NCBI RefSeq assembly: GCF_040802235.1
Contig: NC_133159.1
Coordinates: forward strand, 173,784,626-173,848,625
Direction: 5' to 3'
Origin: Manis javanica
Lineage: Eukaryota; Chordata; Mammalia; Pholidota; Manidae
DNA length: 64,000 nucleotides
Position 1 is the first letter of the stretch. Each line of letters opens with the position of its first letter. Positions 1-10,886 of this stretch are shown in pieces. Below the pieces are notes generated by a model. That model was not told the DNA's origin and did no database searches. It worked only from the letters and a program-made list of their open reading frames with translations. The position numbers and the translations under genes are program-made.

Positions 1-744
1 AGGTTTTAAAGTTCATGAGTATGAATTCCTAAGAACTTAGTAGGGCCAGCTTTTTAGGCAAATCTACGTCATAAATATCTAACTGCCCTCCTCAAAGTCA
101 TCCATTTCAAAGAACCATTTCCTTGTCTCAAAAGTCTATTAACCATAGACCTTAGAGTGGTAACGTTGCAAAAGAGCATAATTTTTAAACTTCTTCTTTC
201 CAAAGTTATTGAAAAGATTAAGATAAAAGAAACATTGCTAAAACAGACTTTGGTATACCACGCCAAGAAATGAAGGTATTAGCAGCTGAATATATTTTGG
301 AATGGGGAAGGGAGAAAAGGAGACATTGAAAGAGGGGGAATTCCATTTGATGCCTGTTTACCTTGAACTCTGCTTTAGGTATCCCTGATTTGTTACCAGC
401 TGCTTTCAGGATTTCTCCAATTGGTCTCCAGTGGCCAAATCTGACCCAACTCCCTCATCCCCCCCTTTCCTTGTTTTAAATGAGATCTGGTTTTACTTAG
501 ATGAATTAAATGTCACTATATTTGTTTCTGTGAATTGTTCCAGCAAAAATTACAGCATCAACGTCTGACTTTAAACGTCTGTAGGACTGTCTGCCTCTCG
601 GGGCTATTTATAGTTGCCTTTTAAAGACTGTAATAAATGCTTTTAGATTACAATTGGTTTTCTTTCTCTTTGTGGACCCTCAGAATTGGTACACTTCAAA
701 GTACCAGTTGAAAATACCTGTTCTTTCTTGCAAAAGTTATGCAT
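1..744. other. No gene seen; probable KCNJ16 upstream intron
   Basis: AT-rich non-coding sequence without a convincing reading frame, splice pair or repeat that I recognise. In other mammals KCNJ16 has several non-coding 5' exons far upstream, so this is most likely intron of its pre-mRNA. That placement is inference. Confidence 0.4.
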
Positions 745-1265
745 GTTCACTGAAAATTTTAGAAAATGCAAATAAGCAAATAGAAGGAAATGAATCAGGA
801 AAAATTAATCATACCAGAGAGAGCCACAATTAACATTTCATTGTATATCATTCTGTCTTTTCTCCATGTTTGAATATATTTAAACTTAAAAAATGTATAT
901 TATACAAGCTGTTTTGCAGTCCTGTTTTTTTTCCACTAAACAATGTGTTTCACATTTTTCCTCTCATTCTTCTAGTCCATCACTTTTAATGGCTACATTA
1001 AAAGTAATTAGAAATAATATGACTGTACCATTTCCAATGAAACAATCCCACATTTATTAGACGGCCAGGCCATAGCTAAAATTTGCTACTGCAAATAGCC
1101 CTAAAAATTAACCATGTCTCTATTCACACCCATGACAATTTCTTCAGTTCAACTGCTACAAGTGGAATTGACGGAATCAGAGGCTGTACCAAATTCATAG
1201 ATTATTGTCACATATACTCAACTTACCTCCAGAAATATTTCAAATGTCATAAACACATAGTATTT
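745..1265 (-). mobile_element. Degenerate old LINE fragment (L1M/HAL1-like)
   Basis: The text resembles the complement of an old L1-type 3' region. It has a 'pre-polyA' rich start, then a phrase like 'cacttttaatggctacatta', then a 'tacaagtggaatt' segment near 1159. Such runs are common in eutherian L1M or HAL1 remnants. No open frame survives. The family name is a recollection, not a search result. Confidence 0.4.
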
Positions 1266-1680
1266 TACTATTTCTTGAAAATGACATAATAACATTCATT
1301 AGTGTTAGGAGAACCATGTTTCTAATAATTCAATCACTGCTTTAACAGATTGTATTAAATATTTTTTAGTGTGAGGCACAATTTATTTCCAACTCCAGAT
1401 TTCCAGAAGGTTCTGAAGCATAGTTACCTGTGGTTATCATACTGAAATCTACACTTCTAGGGAAGCTGCTCAGCAAAAGTAAACAGTATGACTCTTTTTT
1501 TTTTAACTATATATGAGCTGGCAGTTATGACAAAGGAAGAGACAGGGTAAATGGAAGTGTTTGGAGACCTGTCAGCATTGATGTTTCCACAGTTCTGGGA
1601 AAGCCGATTCTCTTACTAAGACTGAAATCTCCCCAAGGGTATTGTATTGTTCAATTTGTATTGTGCAATTATTTATTAAT

Positions 1681-1994
1681 TATTCCATGAAAGTATAATT
1701 AGTGAGTGCCTATATCTCACGTATTGCTCTAGCTGCTCCGATACAGTGGTAACGAAGACAACAAATAAGTAGGTCAATCAGTGTGGTAATTGTTTTGAAA
1801 TTAATGAATCACATTAATAAGATAGAAAATATTGGTGTGTGTGTGGGGGGGAGGGTTTAAGTTTACATCCTCATTGGCCAAGGCCTCTCTGAAAAGATGA
1901 CACTAAAGATGAGGCTTTAGTAATGATAAGAAGCCACATAGGCAGAAAAGGAAGTTCAAAGGCCCTGGGGCAGGAACAAGCTTGTGTGTTTGAG
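1681..1994 (+). mobile_element. Old interspersed repeat, left piece
   Basis: This piece resembles a widespread mammalian old repeat with three recognisable phrases: a 'gagtgcctatatctcac...ctctagctgc' start, a 'ggccaaggcctctctgaaaagatgacac' middle, and a 'caaaggccctggggcagga' end. The same family continues at 2269-2660 beyond an inserted hAT-type element. It also occurs as an almost unbroken copy at 21590-22800 and again at 59500-59960. The family is probably an old L1M-type sequence, but I cannot name it securely. Confidence 0.55.
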
Positions 1995-2268
1995 TGGAAT
2001 TTAGCAAACTTTTCTGTAAAGATCCAGGTAGTAAATACTTTTGGCCTTCTGGACCTCGTGGTCTCTGTTGCAGCTACTCAAGTCTGCAGGGGCAGCATGA
2101 CACTAGGTAGCCATAGACAATATATAAGCAATGATCTAAATGTGTTCCAATAAAACTTTATTACAAAGACAACCAGTGAGGGGGGGTGTAGTTCAGGGGC
2201 AGAGTATTGACTGCAAAGACAACCAGTGAGCTAGATTTGGCCTTTAGATTATAGTTTTCTAACCTCTG
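1995..2268 (+). mobile_element. hAT-Charlie-type non-autonomous DNA transposon
   Basis: This is a diverged copy of a mammalian hAT-type MITE. Diagnostic phrases are 'agcaaacttttctgtaaag' near the start, 'agccatagacaatatataag' in the middle, 'ttccaataaaactttatt', and a terminal 'agttttctaacctctg'. The flanks TGTTTGAG (1987-1994) and TGTTAGTG (2269-2276) agree at 6 of 8 bases, as expected for an eroded 8-bp hAT target duplication. Two more copies of the family lie at 27226-27522 and about 49417-49639. This copy carries a later insertion at 2181-2213. Confidence 0.7.
2164..2230 (+). mobile_element. tRNA-Cys 5'-half insertion with 17-bp target duplication
   Basis: An identical 17-mer, CAAAGACAACCAGTGAG, occurs at 2164-2180 and 2214-2230. 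Between the copies lie 33 bases (2181-2213) that read as the acceptor 5' strand, D-arm and 5' anticodon stem of tRNA-Cys: a GGGGG start, a TAGTTCAGGGGCAGAG D-arm, and TTGACTGCA running into the anticodon GCA. One T is missing in the anticodon stem and a few bases differ from canonical tRNA-Cys. There is no 3' half and no A-tail. This matches the known class of tailless retropseudogenes made by L1 enzymes from 3'-truncated RNAs. It is not a functional tRNA gene. Confidence 0.75.
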
Positions 2269-2660
2269 TGTTAGTGAAAAAAGGGAGATACAGTAATGAG
2301 TGAGGAAGATAGTTGGAGGTAATTGCCAGGGACTAGCAGAGGTCAGATGTATATACAGGCTGAATATAGTACAGGTTATGCAGATTAACTCTAATTGCAA
2401 TAGGAGGACACTGGAGAGTTTTAAGTAGGGGAGTGAGGTATTTTGATTTTGCTTTTAAAAAGAGTAGATTAAAGTATGACAAGGGCAGAAGGAGAAGATC
2501 TTTTAGGATCCTGTTGTCGGCCATTGAAGACATGGTGGTTTGGACTATAATGAGATGGGATTAGATTTAAAATGTACTTTGCAGGTGAACCAACAGGACT
2601 TGCCACTAGTTTAACATGCTGGGAAAAAAGAGAGTGATTAGACTCTTGCATTCAGAGAAT
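2269..2660 (+). mobile_element. Old interspersed repeat, right piece
   Basis: This continues the element interrupted at 1994. It has phrases such as 'gaggacactggagagttttaag', 'gtagattaaagtatgacaaggg' and 'caggtgaaccaacaggacttg', in the order I recall for the same family. It has no coding capacity. Confidence 0.5.
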
Positions 2661-3139
2661 ATTTTTTAAAATGTGAATTAAACTGAATTTTCAGTGAATT
2701 TTCTCTCTTTGAGAGCAATAAAGACATGATATCATCAACCTAATCATTGGTTAACACAAGCAGAAAAATATATTAAAGAAAAGGCATCAGATAGTTTATA
2801 ACAACAAAGGAAGTGTGGAGAGAGAGAACCTGATCTGAGCAGAAGCAAGAGGCAAGGAAAAAGTGAAAGCCTTGTTTTAAGGACTGTCACCGTTAGCAGC
2901 TGTGACTTGTGTCCTTCCCAGGGGAGACTTAGATGCTCCACCACACCACTGACCTCTGGACTCCTAATAGTTGTCTCCTGTAATAGGATTCAGTACCCTT
3001 GTGTCACTTCCTCAAGATACAAAGTCTTATTCTGATTGGCCACTCCAAGGTCATGCAACCCTGCTCCAGGTGCAGAATGAAGAAACATCATAGTGAGAAG
3101 TGGCTTCTGCCACCTGTGCTGGCATCATTCTAATCATGG
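2661..3139. other. No gene seen
   Basis: Non-coding sequence. I recognise no repeat family or regulatory element here. Confidence 0.4.
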
Positions 3140-3595
3140 CTGCCATCATCTCCAATGTGATCATTGAAATACCTTCCTGATTAACCTCCCCATGCCTTTT
3201 AATTTTCTCCAACCAATTTTCCACTAGATAGCCAGTTCAATCTTTTTAAAATGCAAGCCTTATCATGCTGTGCCCTTGATTAAAATGCTTAAATCACTTT
3301 CACCGCTATTGGGAGAAAGATGCAAATCTTTAATGCTACCCACTAGGTCTTTATGCTCTGTCTCTGTCCCTCTTTCCAGCATCAACTGCCCCCAACCCCC
3401 ACCCCTGCCTCAAATTCAGTTCTTTGAAAAACATGGCCTGTGTGCATCTCTGAGTCAGAGAGCCTTTGCAAATGGTGTTTCTCTGCCTGGGAAGTTCTTT
3501 TTCTCTTTCTTCTCACTTACTTACCTTGTAGCCATTTTTCAGTTTGTGGCTCAGACATCCATTCCTCCCAGACTAGATAAGGACCCAGTGTGATA
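3140..3595 (+). mobile_element. L2 LINE 3' fragment
   Basis: The run 'gattaaaatgcttaaatcac' (3279-3298), 'aagatgcaaatctttaatgc', 'agagcctttgcaaatggtgtt' and 'tctgcctgggaagttctttt' follows the order of the L2 ORF2/3' region, whose consensus reads 'gcctttgcacatgctgtt...tgcctggaatgct'. It is heavily mutated. The 107-aa frame inside it is incidental. Confidence 0.7.
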
Positions 3596-3679
3596 AGCTA
3601 TTTATTCAAGAGACAGAAGAGAAATATTCATTCAAGTCAAGGGTTCAAGAAAAGACTGTAAATAAGGATGGTTTCCCAG

Positions 3680-3870
3680 GTGCTAGCCATTGTACTCTTT
3701 TATATTATATCAATTATTTGTCACAAAAATATTTTGAGATGAGTCAACTATTGTCCTTATGTTTTAAATAAACACAAGGAATCAAGGAAGCTTAAAGACA
3801 TGAGTAAAATGCTGATATCATGTATAACCACCACTAGAATCCAAGTCTTTGATCTCCTTAAGCTACATTA
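3680..3870 (-). mobile_element. MIR SINE fragment
   Basis: Complement of MIR: a weak 'ccattgtactcttttatattatatcaattatttg' start, an 'attgtccttatgttttaaataaacacaagg' block corresponding to the MIR core, and an 'actagaatccaagtctttgatctcc' tail. Old and diverged. Confidence 0.5.
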
Positions 3871-4941
3871 TCTTGAAGCTTGGACTGTGCGCCCCCGTAG
3901 CAGGAGAAAGGGTATTTACATTTCAAGTTAGAAAAACCACTCTGAATGAAACTGGCAAGAGATAAGTGAAAAGGCTATTATGCAAACCAAGTAAAACCAG
4001 GTTTTTACCTGATCGGAGAGCCTGGATTCAGTGATCATGTACAGATGAGTTCCTGTAATGATAGGTGTTTTGTGAGAACCAGGCCTTAAAATGAGCTTAG
4101 AGCAAAGGATACAGCAGCCAAACTACACCTAGAAATAGTGATGGCTGAACAACTAGATAGTGACTATGCTTCAAGCAAAATAGGACAGAGAACAAAGCCT
4201 GAGATGAGGACATTTTTACCTAAAGCAGAGCCACAGGTGAAGAGCTCTCAGCTTGAATGTCAGGTCCTGGGCCGGACGCTCTCTGATCACCCGGGCTCAG
4301 GCCATGCTCCCTATCACTACTGTATTTTGCTTCCTTCTTGGTACTTTCTACTACCAGCGATTATCCCATGCCATTGTTTTCATGTTTTTGAAATGCAGAT
4401 TCCCCAAAGGTGGGATTTTTCATTAATTCCTAAAAGTGGGTGGGTCTGACACAGGGTAGGAGCTCAACTAGAGAAAAAAGAAGAGAAAACAAACAGAACA
4501 AGAATGAAGACAATCAGTAACAAGATCTGCACTGGAGAGTTTCAGGGGCCTTTGGCAATGTGCTTTCTTTAGAGAACGCAGGGACATCGCACTGTGGTCT
4601 TTTTTTTTTTTTTTTTGTATTGTAAGTGGTCTTTTAAAAGGATAGAACATCCCACGCTCCCCAACTTGGGCGCCAGTGTGAATCCAGTTCAAGGTAAATT
4701 CTAAGCAACTCAAGCTGACACCCAACCAAGGCAGGGATGGGCGGACTGATTTTCAATAAGAACAAGAGAAACTTTGAGAATCATCTTAGGAAAATGTGTA
4801 CATACCACTTAAGACAAAGAAAAACATGATAATGACCTTGTGAATTTCTTTAATCTGTTCATTTTGCCAGGCTTATCCATCTTGCTTGTTTTAGCTTGAT
4901 GGCTCACAGTAAATAGCAATAAAATGCTTAAACTGATTAGG

Positions 4942-4943
<2 letters not shown>
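3871..4943. other. No gene seen
   Basis: Non-coding. It includes a T-run at about 4601-4617. No splice-flanked exon or known family is evident. Confidence 0.4.

Positions 4944-5000
<57 letters not shown>
4944..5000. repeat. (GT)n microsatellite
   Basis: About 28 uninterrupted GT units. The alternating purine-pyrimidine run is likely polymorphic and can adopt Z-DNA. Confidence 0.98.
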
Positions 5001-5284
5001 GAGAAAAAGGAATAGGGGAACTCCCATTTGGTGACAGTTATGAAAAGAGGGAAAACAACCCAGTCCCTGGATGTTTAGGAAACTCATAGCAGAACAGAGA
5101 AGTGGTCTAGGTGGTTACATGACAGGAAGCAATGGTGCCATCCCTGAATTTACACAGATATTTCTGCTGGGAACCAGATATTGTCTGCCCTGCTGTCATG
5201 CAAGTAGAAAGCTGTTTGACAGGGTTAGAGCAGGTGCTCTGATATAACAGAGGGGGAAACTGAGTCCTCAGAGGATTCAGGTGC

Positions 5285-5455
5285 AAGCAGTGGTTACTGA
5301 ATATCTGCTAGGAGCCTGGCACGGTGAAAGGTCGCTTCCCTTTCACGATCTCATTCAAGTCTCACAGTTACTTGGTGACATAGGACACTGAGGTTCAGGG
5401 AAGAGTTACTGACACAAGCCACTCAAGGAACTGAACCTGGAGTCTGCTTTCCATT
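5285..5455 (-). mobile_element. MIR SINE fragment
   Basis: Complement of MIR: 'actgaatatctgctaggagcctggcac', 'gatctcattcaagtctcacag', 'gacactgaggttcagggaag' and 'ctgaacctggagtctgctttcc' follow MIR order. Confidence 0.65.
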
Positions 5456-7082
5456 TCATATTTTCTCTATGACACCAAAAAACATCTTATTTCAGACTAT
5501 TTCTTATTAAGGTAATTAGATTTTTTAAGCCAGAATAATCTGGAATTATAATTCTTATTGGTGTGATCTTGTCATCCAGAAAAATGGAAAAACAGAATCC
5601 CAGAGTCCAAATTCGTCTACTTCTTTATGAAACACAGCATCATTTGGGGTGGGGCAGGGTTTATGGCTTAGGATGTAGATACTCTTAAGGGAAAACTGGG
5701 CTAGAAAGAGAACCCCCGGATAAAGTTGCCAGCAATGTTATTGTGCCGTATTTCTGCTTCTCCTTCTCAGGCCAGCTTTCAGTGTAGCCATAGCTGTTTG
5801 CTCATAACCCTTATCCTGTCATAAATGGTCACAAAACTTTCTTAAATTGATTCAGGAGAAATTGTGGAGCTGTATCAGGAAAGAGGCAAAATCCATGGTC
5901 ACTGAGAAGTTGGGTGAGGGCTGAGGTAGGGTTGGGAGAGAACAAAGGCTATAGGTCAAACCAAGGCTGATCTGGGGGTGACAGCCGCTGAGAAGGAAAC
6001 ATGAGAATGCCTTGGAATTGTTAACGAAGGAGAACATGTTTGAAATTAAAGAGACAGGGAGCGTTTGGAGAGGTCTGGATGGCATCTAGCAGGTGGTGAG
6101 TGAAGCAGGTGTTCAATGGCTGAATGAAGAGCTCCACCCCAGTCTGTCCGACTGTCTTATGAGGATCCCAGGGCAAGATACGGCTCAGGCATAATGCCAA
6201 GGCACCAAGTTGTGCGACTGGTTTTGAGCAAAATAACCTAATTTGCTGGGCTCTGCCCTAGCTCATCAACACCTCTCTTTCTTCCTCAGCAAACAGCTCC
6301 CACCCACATGTGCCCTCTGACTATACCTTGTCTTGTGGACCCTCCTGCCAACCTCCTCCCCTTCTGCAGACCAAAGAGCTCCACCTAAAGCCAGTCTTCA
6401 AAGACAATGATCTGCACATGGAATTAAGACCATCTTTTCTACTTTCTACCCTATGGCTCTCACAGGTCCACTAAAATTTATCTCACCTAGTAGTTGCCAG
6501 AAAAGTGACTTGATCAACTGATGACTTCATGTAAATCATTTACACGCTAAAGAAGGCACTTGCTAATCTCAAAGGCCAATGGGCAATAACTACTGAATTT
6601 CAGCAAAGATAGTTTCAGCCATTATTTGTGGTATATCTCAAATTCTACAAAGGCAATTAGTATTACTATTAAAATATTTATTTATATTAAGTAGATGCTA
6701 GGTGCAAGACTGAATTTTATTATCACACCAGGATTGTAAAGTCTTAACCACTATGTCGTACGCTCACTATGCTGATGAAAAGATTAAGTTTGAAGAATTA
6801 CCTACAAGAATAGTCTGCTTAGTAAATAGCTGAATTTGAAATACTGCAGAATGGCAGAGGAATTGCTTAAAAATTGGTGAGTCTGACTGAGGCACTTTTT
6901 TGTATCAAGAAGTGGGGACAGACATGCATGATGCTTAGTTGTTCTGTTGAAAATGCTCTCTAGCAGGTGGATAGCCCATTTGAAATACACTCAGTCAGGA
7001 AGGTTTCTCCTTGGACTCATACAAAGATCTAGAAAACCAAGGATGAGAATCAGATTCCCCTCATCAAAGTAGATTAGAAAAC
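5456..7082. other. No gene seen
   Basis: Non-coding. Short open frames here have no family resemblance I recognise and lack splice context. Confidence 0.4.
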
Positions 7083-7568
7083 TTTTTTTTATTGAAGTAT
7101 CATTGATATGCAATCTTATGTTGGTTTCAAATTACAACATAGTGGATCAACAATAATAGTTATCCATATTATTAAATCCTCACCCGCTCTAGTGTGGTCA
7201 CTATCAATGTAATAAGATGCTTCGGAATCATTGGTTATATTCTCCATGTTGTATTACATCCCCGTTACCAGCTTCTACTGTGACTGCTAATTATTGTGCC
7301 CCTTTATCCCCCTCACATTTCCCCCCCAACATATCCCAATCCCTCCCTCTTGGTAACCACAAGTCACGTCTCAGGACCTATGAGTCCACTGCTATTTTTT
7401 TCCTTCTGTTTTGCTTTATTTTTATACTACACAAATAAGTGAAATCATATGGTATGTGTCTTTCTCTGCCTGGCTTATTTCATTGGGCATAATATCCTTT
7501 AGATCCATCTATGTTGCTGTAAATGGCAGGATTTCTTTTCTTTTTATAGCTGAATACTATTCCATTGA
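7083..7568 (-). mobile_element. L1 3'-end fragment
   Basis: Antisense L1 3' region. It begins with a T-rich end (the A-tail complement) and 'attgaagtatcattgatatg'. It then passes through a pyrimidine-rich 3'UTR ('cccctttatccccctcac', 'tccctcccttggtaaccac'-like). It finishes in 'gaaatcatatggtatgtgtc...gctgaatactattccattg', the complement of the end of ORF2. The same subfamily recurs at 21283-21445 and 23685-24138. Confidence 0.85.
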
Positions 7569-10500
7569 AAACATTTAAAAAAATCTGAATTTAATACAAT
7601 GCTCGAAGTTGGAGGAAAGTCACAGTGAGGTCTGGGTCTTCTGACTCTGACCCCTCTGAGTTCCCTCCCAGGTATCTCTGTGGGATGGAGTGACTGTGGG
7701 AGCCTTGCAATGCCTTCTAAGTGTGTTTGCCAATTGTTATAAGCTTGGATGGCGTTCTCAGGAAACGAGCCACCATCCTCACTGGGTATTCTAGCCTCTT
7801 ATTCTAGCCACATCTGCAAAACAATTCCAGGTCATGGCAAAGAAATTGCAGCCCTTTTCCTACCTTTGTCATTAAACACTTGACAAAACAGTTCGAAACT
7901 GGTTGTAGGGGGACCTTAGAGTCAGCATGTACTTTTGTACCCTATTCCAGTTTTGTAATCGCAGAGATCAAATTTCCATTGTCACTAAAAAAAAGGGAAT
8001 TTTGCAACCTATGAAATTGTCACCATCAGTTTCTAGAGAGCAGGGAACACAACATCAAAAAGAAACACAGAAGTAGGAACATTTTTTTTTTGATGGCATT
8101 GATGGTAACAAGATGATTATGAAAGCATTAATGTACTTTTAAAGCTGTTTTTAATCCTAAGACGCAAGATACTAAATACAGAATGTCCAATCAACAAGTC
8201 TTATGCTATGTCATCAAATGTCCAGCAATTGGAAAAGTGATGAAATTATAATATATGAAATAAGGGATGAATAAATATTTATTTTGTCTATCCATTTTGA
8301 CAAAAACAGCCTCCATAAATTTCTTGTTCGCTGAGTAGGGTAAGATGAGGTTAAGACTAAATAAAATTAGTTTGTTCTTAATCTATCATTTAACTGAAAG
8401 ACAATTGCCTTTTACAAAATGTATCCACATGGTTGGAGAATCAAAGAATAAATGAATAAAGTGTATGTACTCAGAATCTGAAAGCCCTTTTCTGAATAAG
8501 TTGAATGATCATAATAATGAACCACAACAGAAATTTGGTGCGTTTGGGACAGAATTCTCAGAGCTGTAACTTGTATCCCTGAAATTGTTACATTGTTCAG
8601 ATATAAATTTTCCACATACTCAAATTTGCTCGCTTGTAGCTTGTATTAATTGAAACTTCATTCACCAATTAGCATACTTTTGAAGGTGTTTTTGAAATGG
8701 GTTGTTTAGAGCAGTTGTTGGCACCACTGGAATTCAAAATGATGCCAACTGAATGCCATTTCAAATAACCTTTCTTTTTCCTTTTGGCGAGAGAAAAGAG
8801 CAAAGTCACACAGTAGCTCTGATTTATGAACTCTGCTTTCTTATTCTCAGGCTCCCACAGTGCGTGCAGTTCCCTTTAAGGGTCTGGGTTGGAAGCATTA
8901 AACAAGAAAACAACCCTATCTCCAAATGTGCTTTTTAATTAGAAATCACATGGGTCTTTGATTATAACCAGCCCCATTCTCATGCCTGGAATGATCAGGT
9001 GAGACTGTGGAGACAGAATCCTTGAACAGCTGCTTCTGTTTGTGAAGTGTCCATGACAAATCAGATGGGAACCTACAATGAATGTTAAATAATAAAATGT
9101 GTGGAAACATTTTATATTCCATTTTCCAGTAAGCATTTTGTCTGCCCTGGGTCATATCCTGAAATTATACAACTATCTCCCCAAAACATGGCTGAAGAGC
9201 TGGCAAAGGAGGGCATGTAACCCCTCCATGCAGATCTGAGGGCGGGTGGGTGAAGTGGGCAGGGACGGGCAGATGGACAGAGGGAAACGTGGACATGCCT
9301 TGTGGGATTTTGGGTGTCAAGCAGAGTCTGGCTTCACAGTGGCCCATCAGACAAAGTGTTTATTGTAAAGTGGACCTGATCCCTGGAGAAGAAGAAAAGT
9401 GATTCCTATTGACCAGAGGGACATTAACTCTTTCCTTCCTTTTATAGCCTGGAAGGTGCTGAATAGGTACTTAGTGATTAATTTCCTTGGTTGGTGTCAA
9501 AGTGGGGTGAGTCTCGGTGTCAGGAATAGTAGTTACTCCACCTGGATTTTCTATGCAGTGGAGGGGCGAGGTCTTCTAGTCTGAAGCCTCCCCTCCCCCA
9601 TGTGCTCCTGCGCCCGTCTAGCACAGGAAGACTATAAAGAAAACATTCTCATAATTACTAAACCATTAAGACTGGGCTGCAGTGACTCTTTCTTTTTGCA
9701 TAGAAGTAACTAAAGACCATTTAACATTGACTATTTTTGAATATTTAAAATTTAATTCAGACTTGAGCTGGGAAACCCTTAGCCTATACCTATATACCTT
9801 ATTGCTAAGAGCAATAAGAACTGTATGTTCTGCTTTGGTCTTTTTAAAGACTGAATTTGGAGGGAGAGAAGTGATTTTCGCCTGGGGTGGTTGTGACAAC
9901 ATCAGGGACACACTGAAGAGCCTGAGAGAAGGGTCGGGTTGCAAGTATGCTCCCTTTAAGAGGCAAACAAGATTAGTGACTTTGGCAGCTTTTTGACTTC
10001 TATTCAGACTGAAAGAGAAGAGTTTCCAGTGTCAAAAAAAGAATGGATGGTACTAGACAAATGCAGAAACAATTTTAGACCTTATTGAAAGCTTACCTGG
10101 GAGTGGTTTTAACTCCTCTGGGGTTAAGGTTTTTTTCCCTCTCAAGACTAAAGGTGGAGCTAGGGGGAAAGAGTTGAATCTGAAATTGTGTCCCTGTCAG
10201 TTCTGTTCTGTCCTGGGAAGTACACAAGGAAGAAATCCTCTGTGGAAGAGAGAGGAAGCGGCAGGTACTGAAGGCGGGGTCTACCTATCATAGCAACCGG
10301 TATGTAAGGTACATTCAACAGGAAGGTAGAAACTCTTAACTGCATCCTTCTTCTGTAGAAGGGAAAGCATCTAACTTAAGCAGAAAACTTATAAGACTGC
10401 TAGACAAATAACTGCGTTACATTTTGTCCATTTATTTTACAAATTATTTTGTTTTCTAAATGCCTTCATGCCCAGAGATTACAAAAATTAGAAGAATGTT

Positions 10501-10789
10501 TCATGTCAGGTCAGAAAAGGTAGTGAGACTTCTTTGAGGTTAATCAGAGTGTCTACTCTATAAAGATGCATATATAAAAATGTTATTTTGTCTAATTGCA
10601 TATTTTGTTCCCATAGTGACTGAAATGACTGAGTTGAATTCTAAACTGAAATGACTAATCAATACTGAATGTCTCTGTCGGCCAAATGAAGTCTTAGCTA
10701 TTTCAGATGGCATAAAATTGCTTCCAATTTGGTACATTGCTATGAAGATGGAAATTCAAAGCTAAAGTGTGTTTAATTTTTTTTTACAG
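7569..10789. other. Upstream intron of KCNJ16; no gene seen
   Basis: Sequence upstream of the splice acceptor used by the KCNJ16 coding exon. It is AT-rich and has no recognised repeat or exon. Non-coding 5' exons of KCNJ16 could lie here, but none can be picked out without transcript data. Confidence 0.5.
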
Positions 10790-10790
10790 G
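10780..10790 (+). promoter_or_regulatory. KCNJ16: Splice acceptor of KCNJ16 coding exon
   Basis: A T-rich tract (from about 10774) ends in TTTTTACAG|G, with AG at 10788-10789, 93 bases before the start codon. The position fits KCNJ16 organisation, in which one 3' exon holds the whole reading frame. Use of this acceptor is predicted, not shown. Confidence 0.75.
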
Positions 10791-10859
10791 TTTTAAGTGA
10801 ACACCCAAACCAATCAGTAGCAAGCATCTAAAACTATTGCTACTACGAAGCTCAACTGG

Positions 10860-10886
10860 ATGCTCGAAGAGCATAGGGAAGAATGA
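10860..10886 (+). promoter_or_regulatory. uORF overlapping the KCNJ16 start (ATGA)
   Basis: An upstream ATG at 10860 opens an 8-codon frame that ends in TGA at 10884-10886. This stop shares bases with the main ATG at 10883-10885, giving an ATGA overlap. Any ribosome translating the uORF stops on top of the Kir5.1 start, which could reduce or re-route initiation. It is the only ATG between the predicted acceptor and the main start. Confidence 0.7.

Noticed and set aside
2181-2213. Functional tRNA-Cys gene
   Set aside because: Only the 5' half is present and there is no T-arm, B box or terminator. It is an inserted fragment.
4809-5087. 92-aa frame with a Thr-His run
   Set aside because: Translation of the (GT)n microsatellite in antisense.
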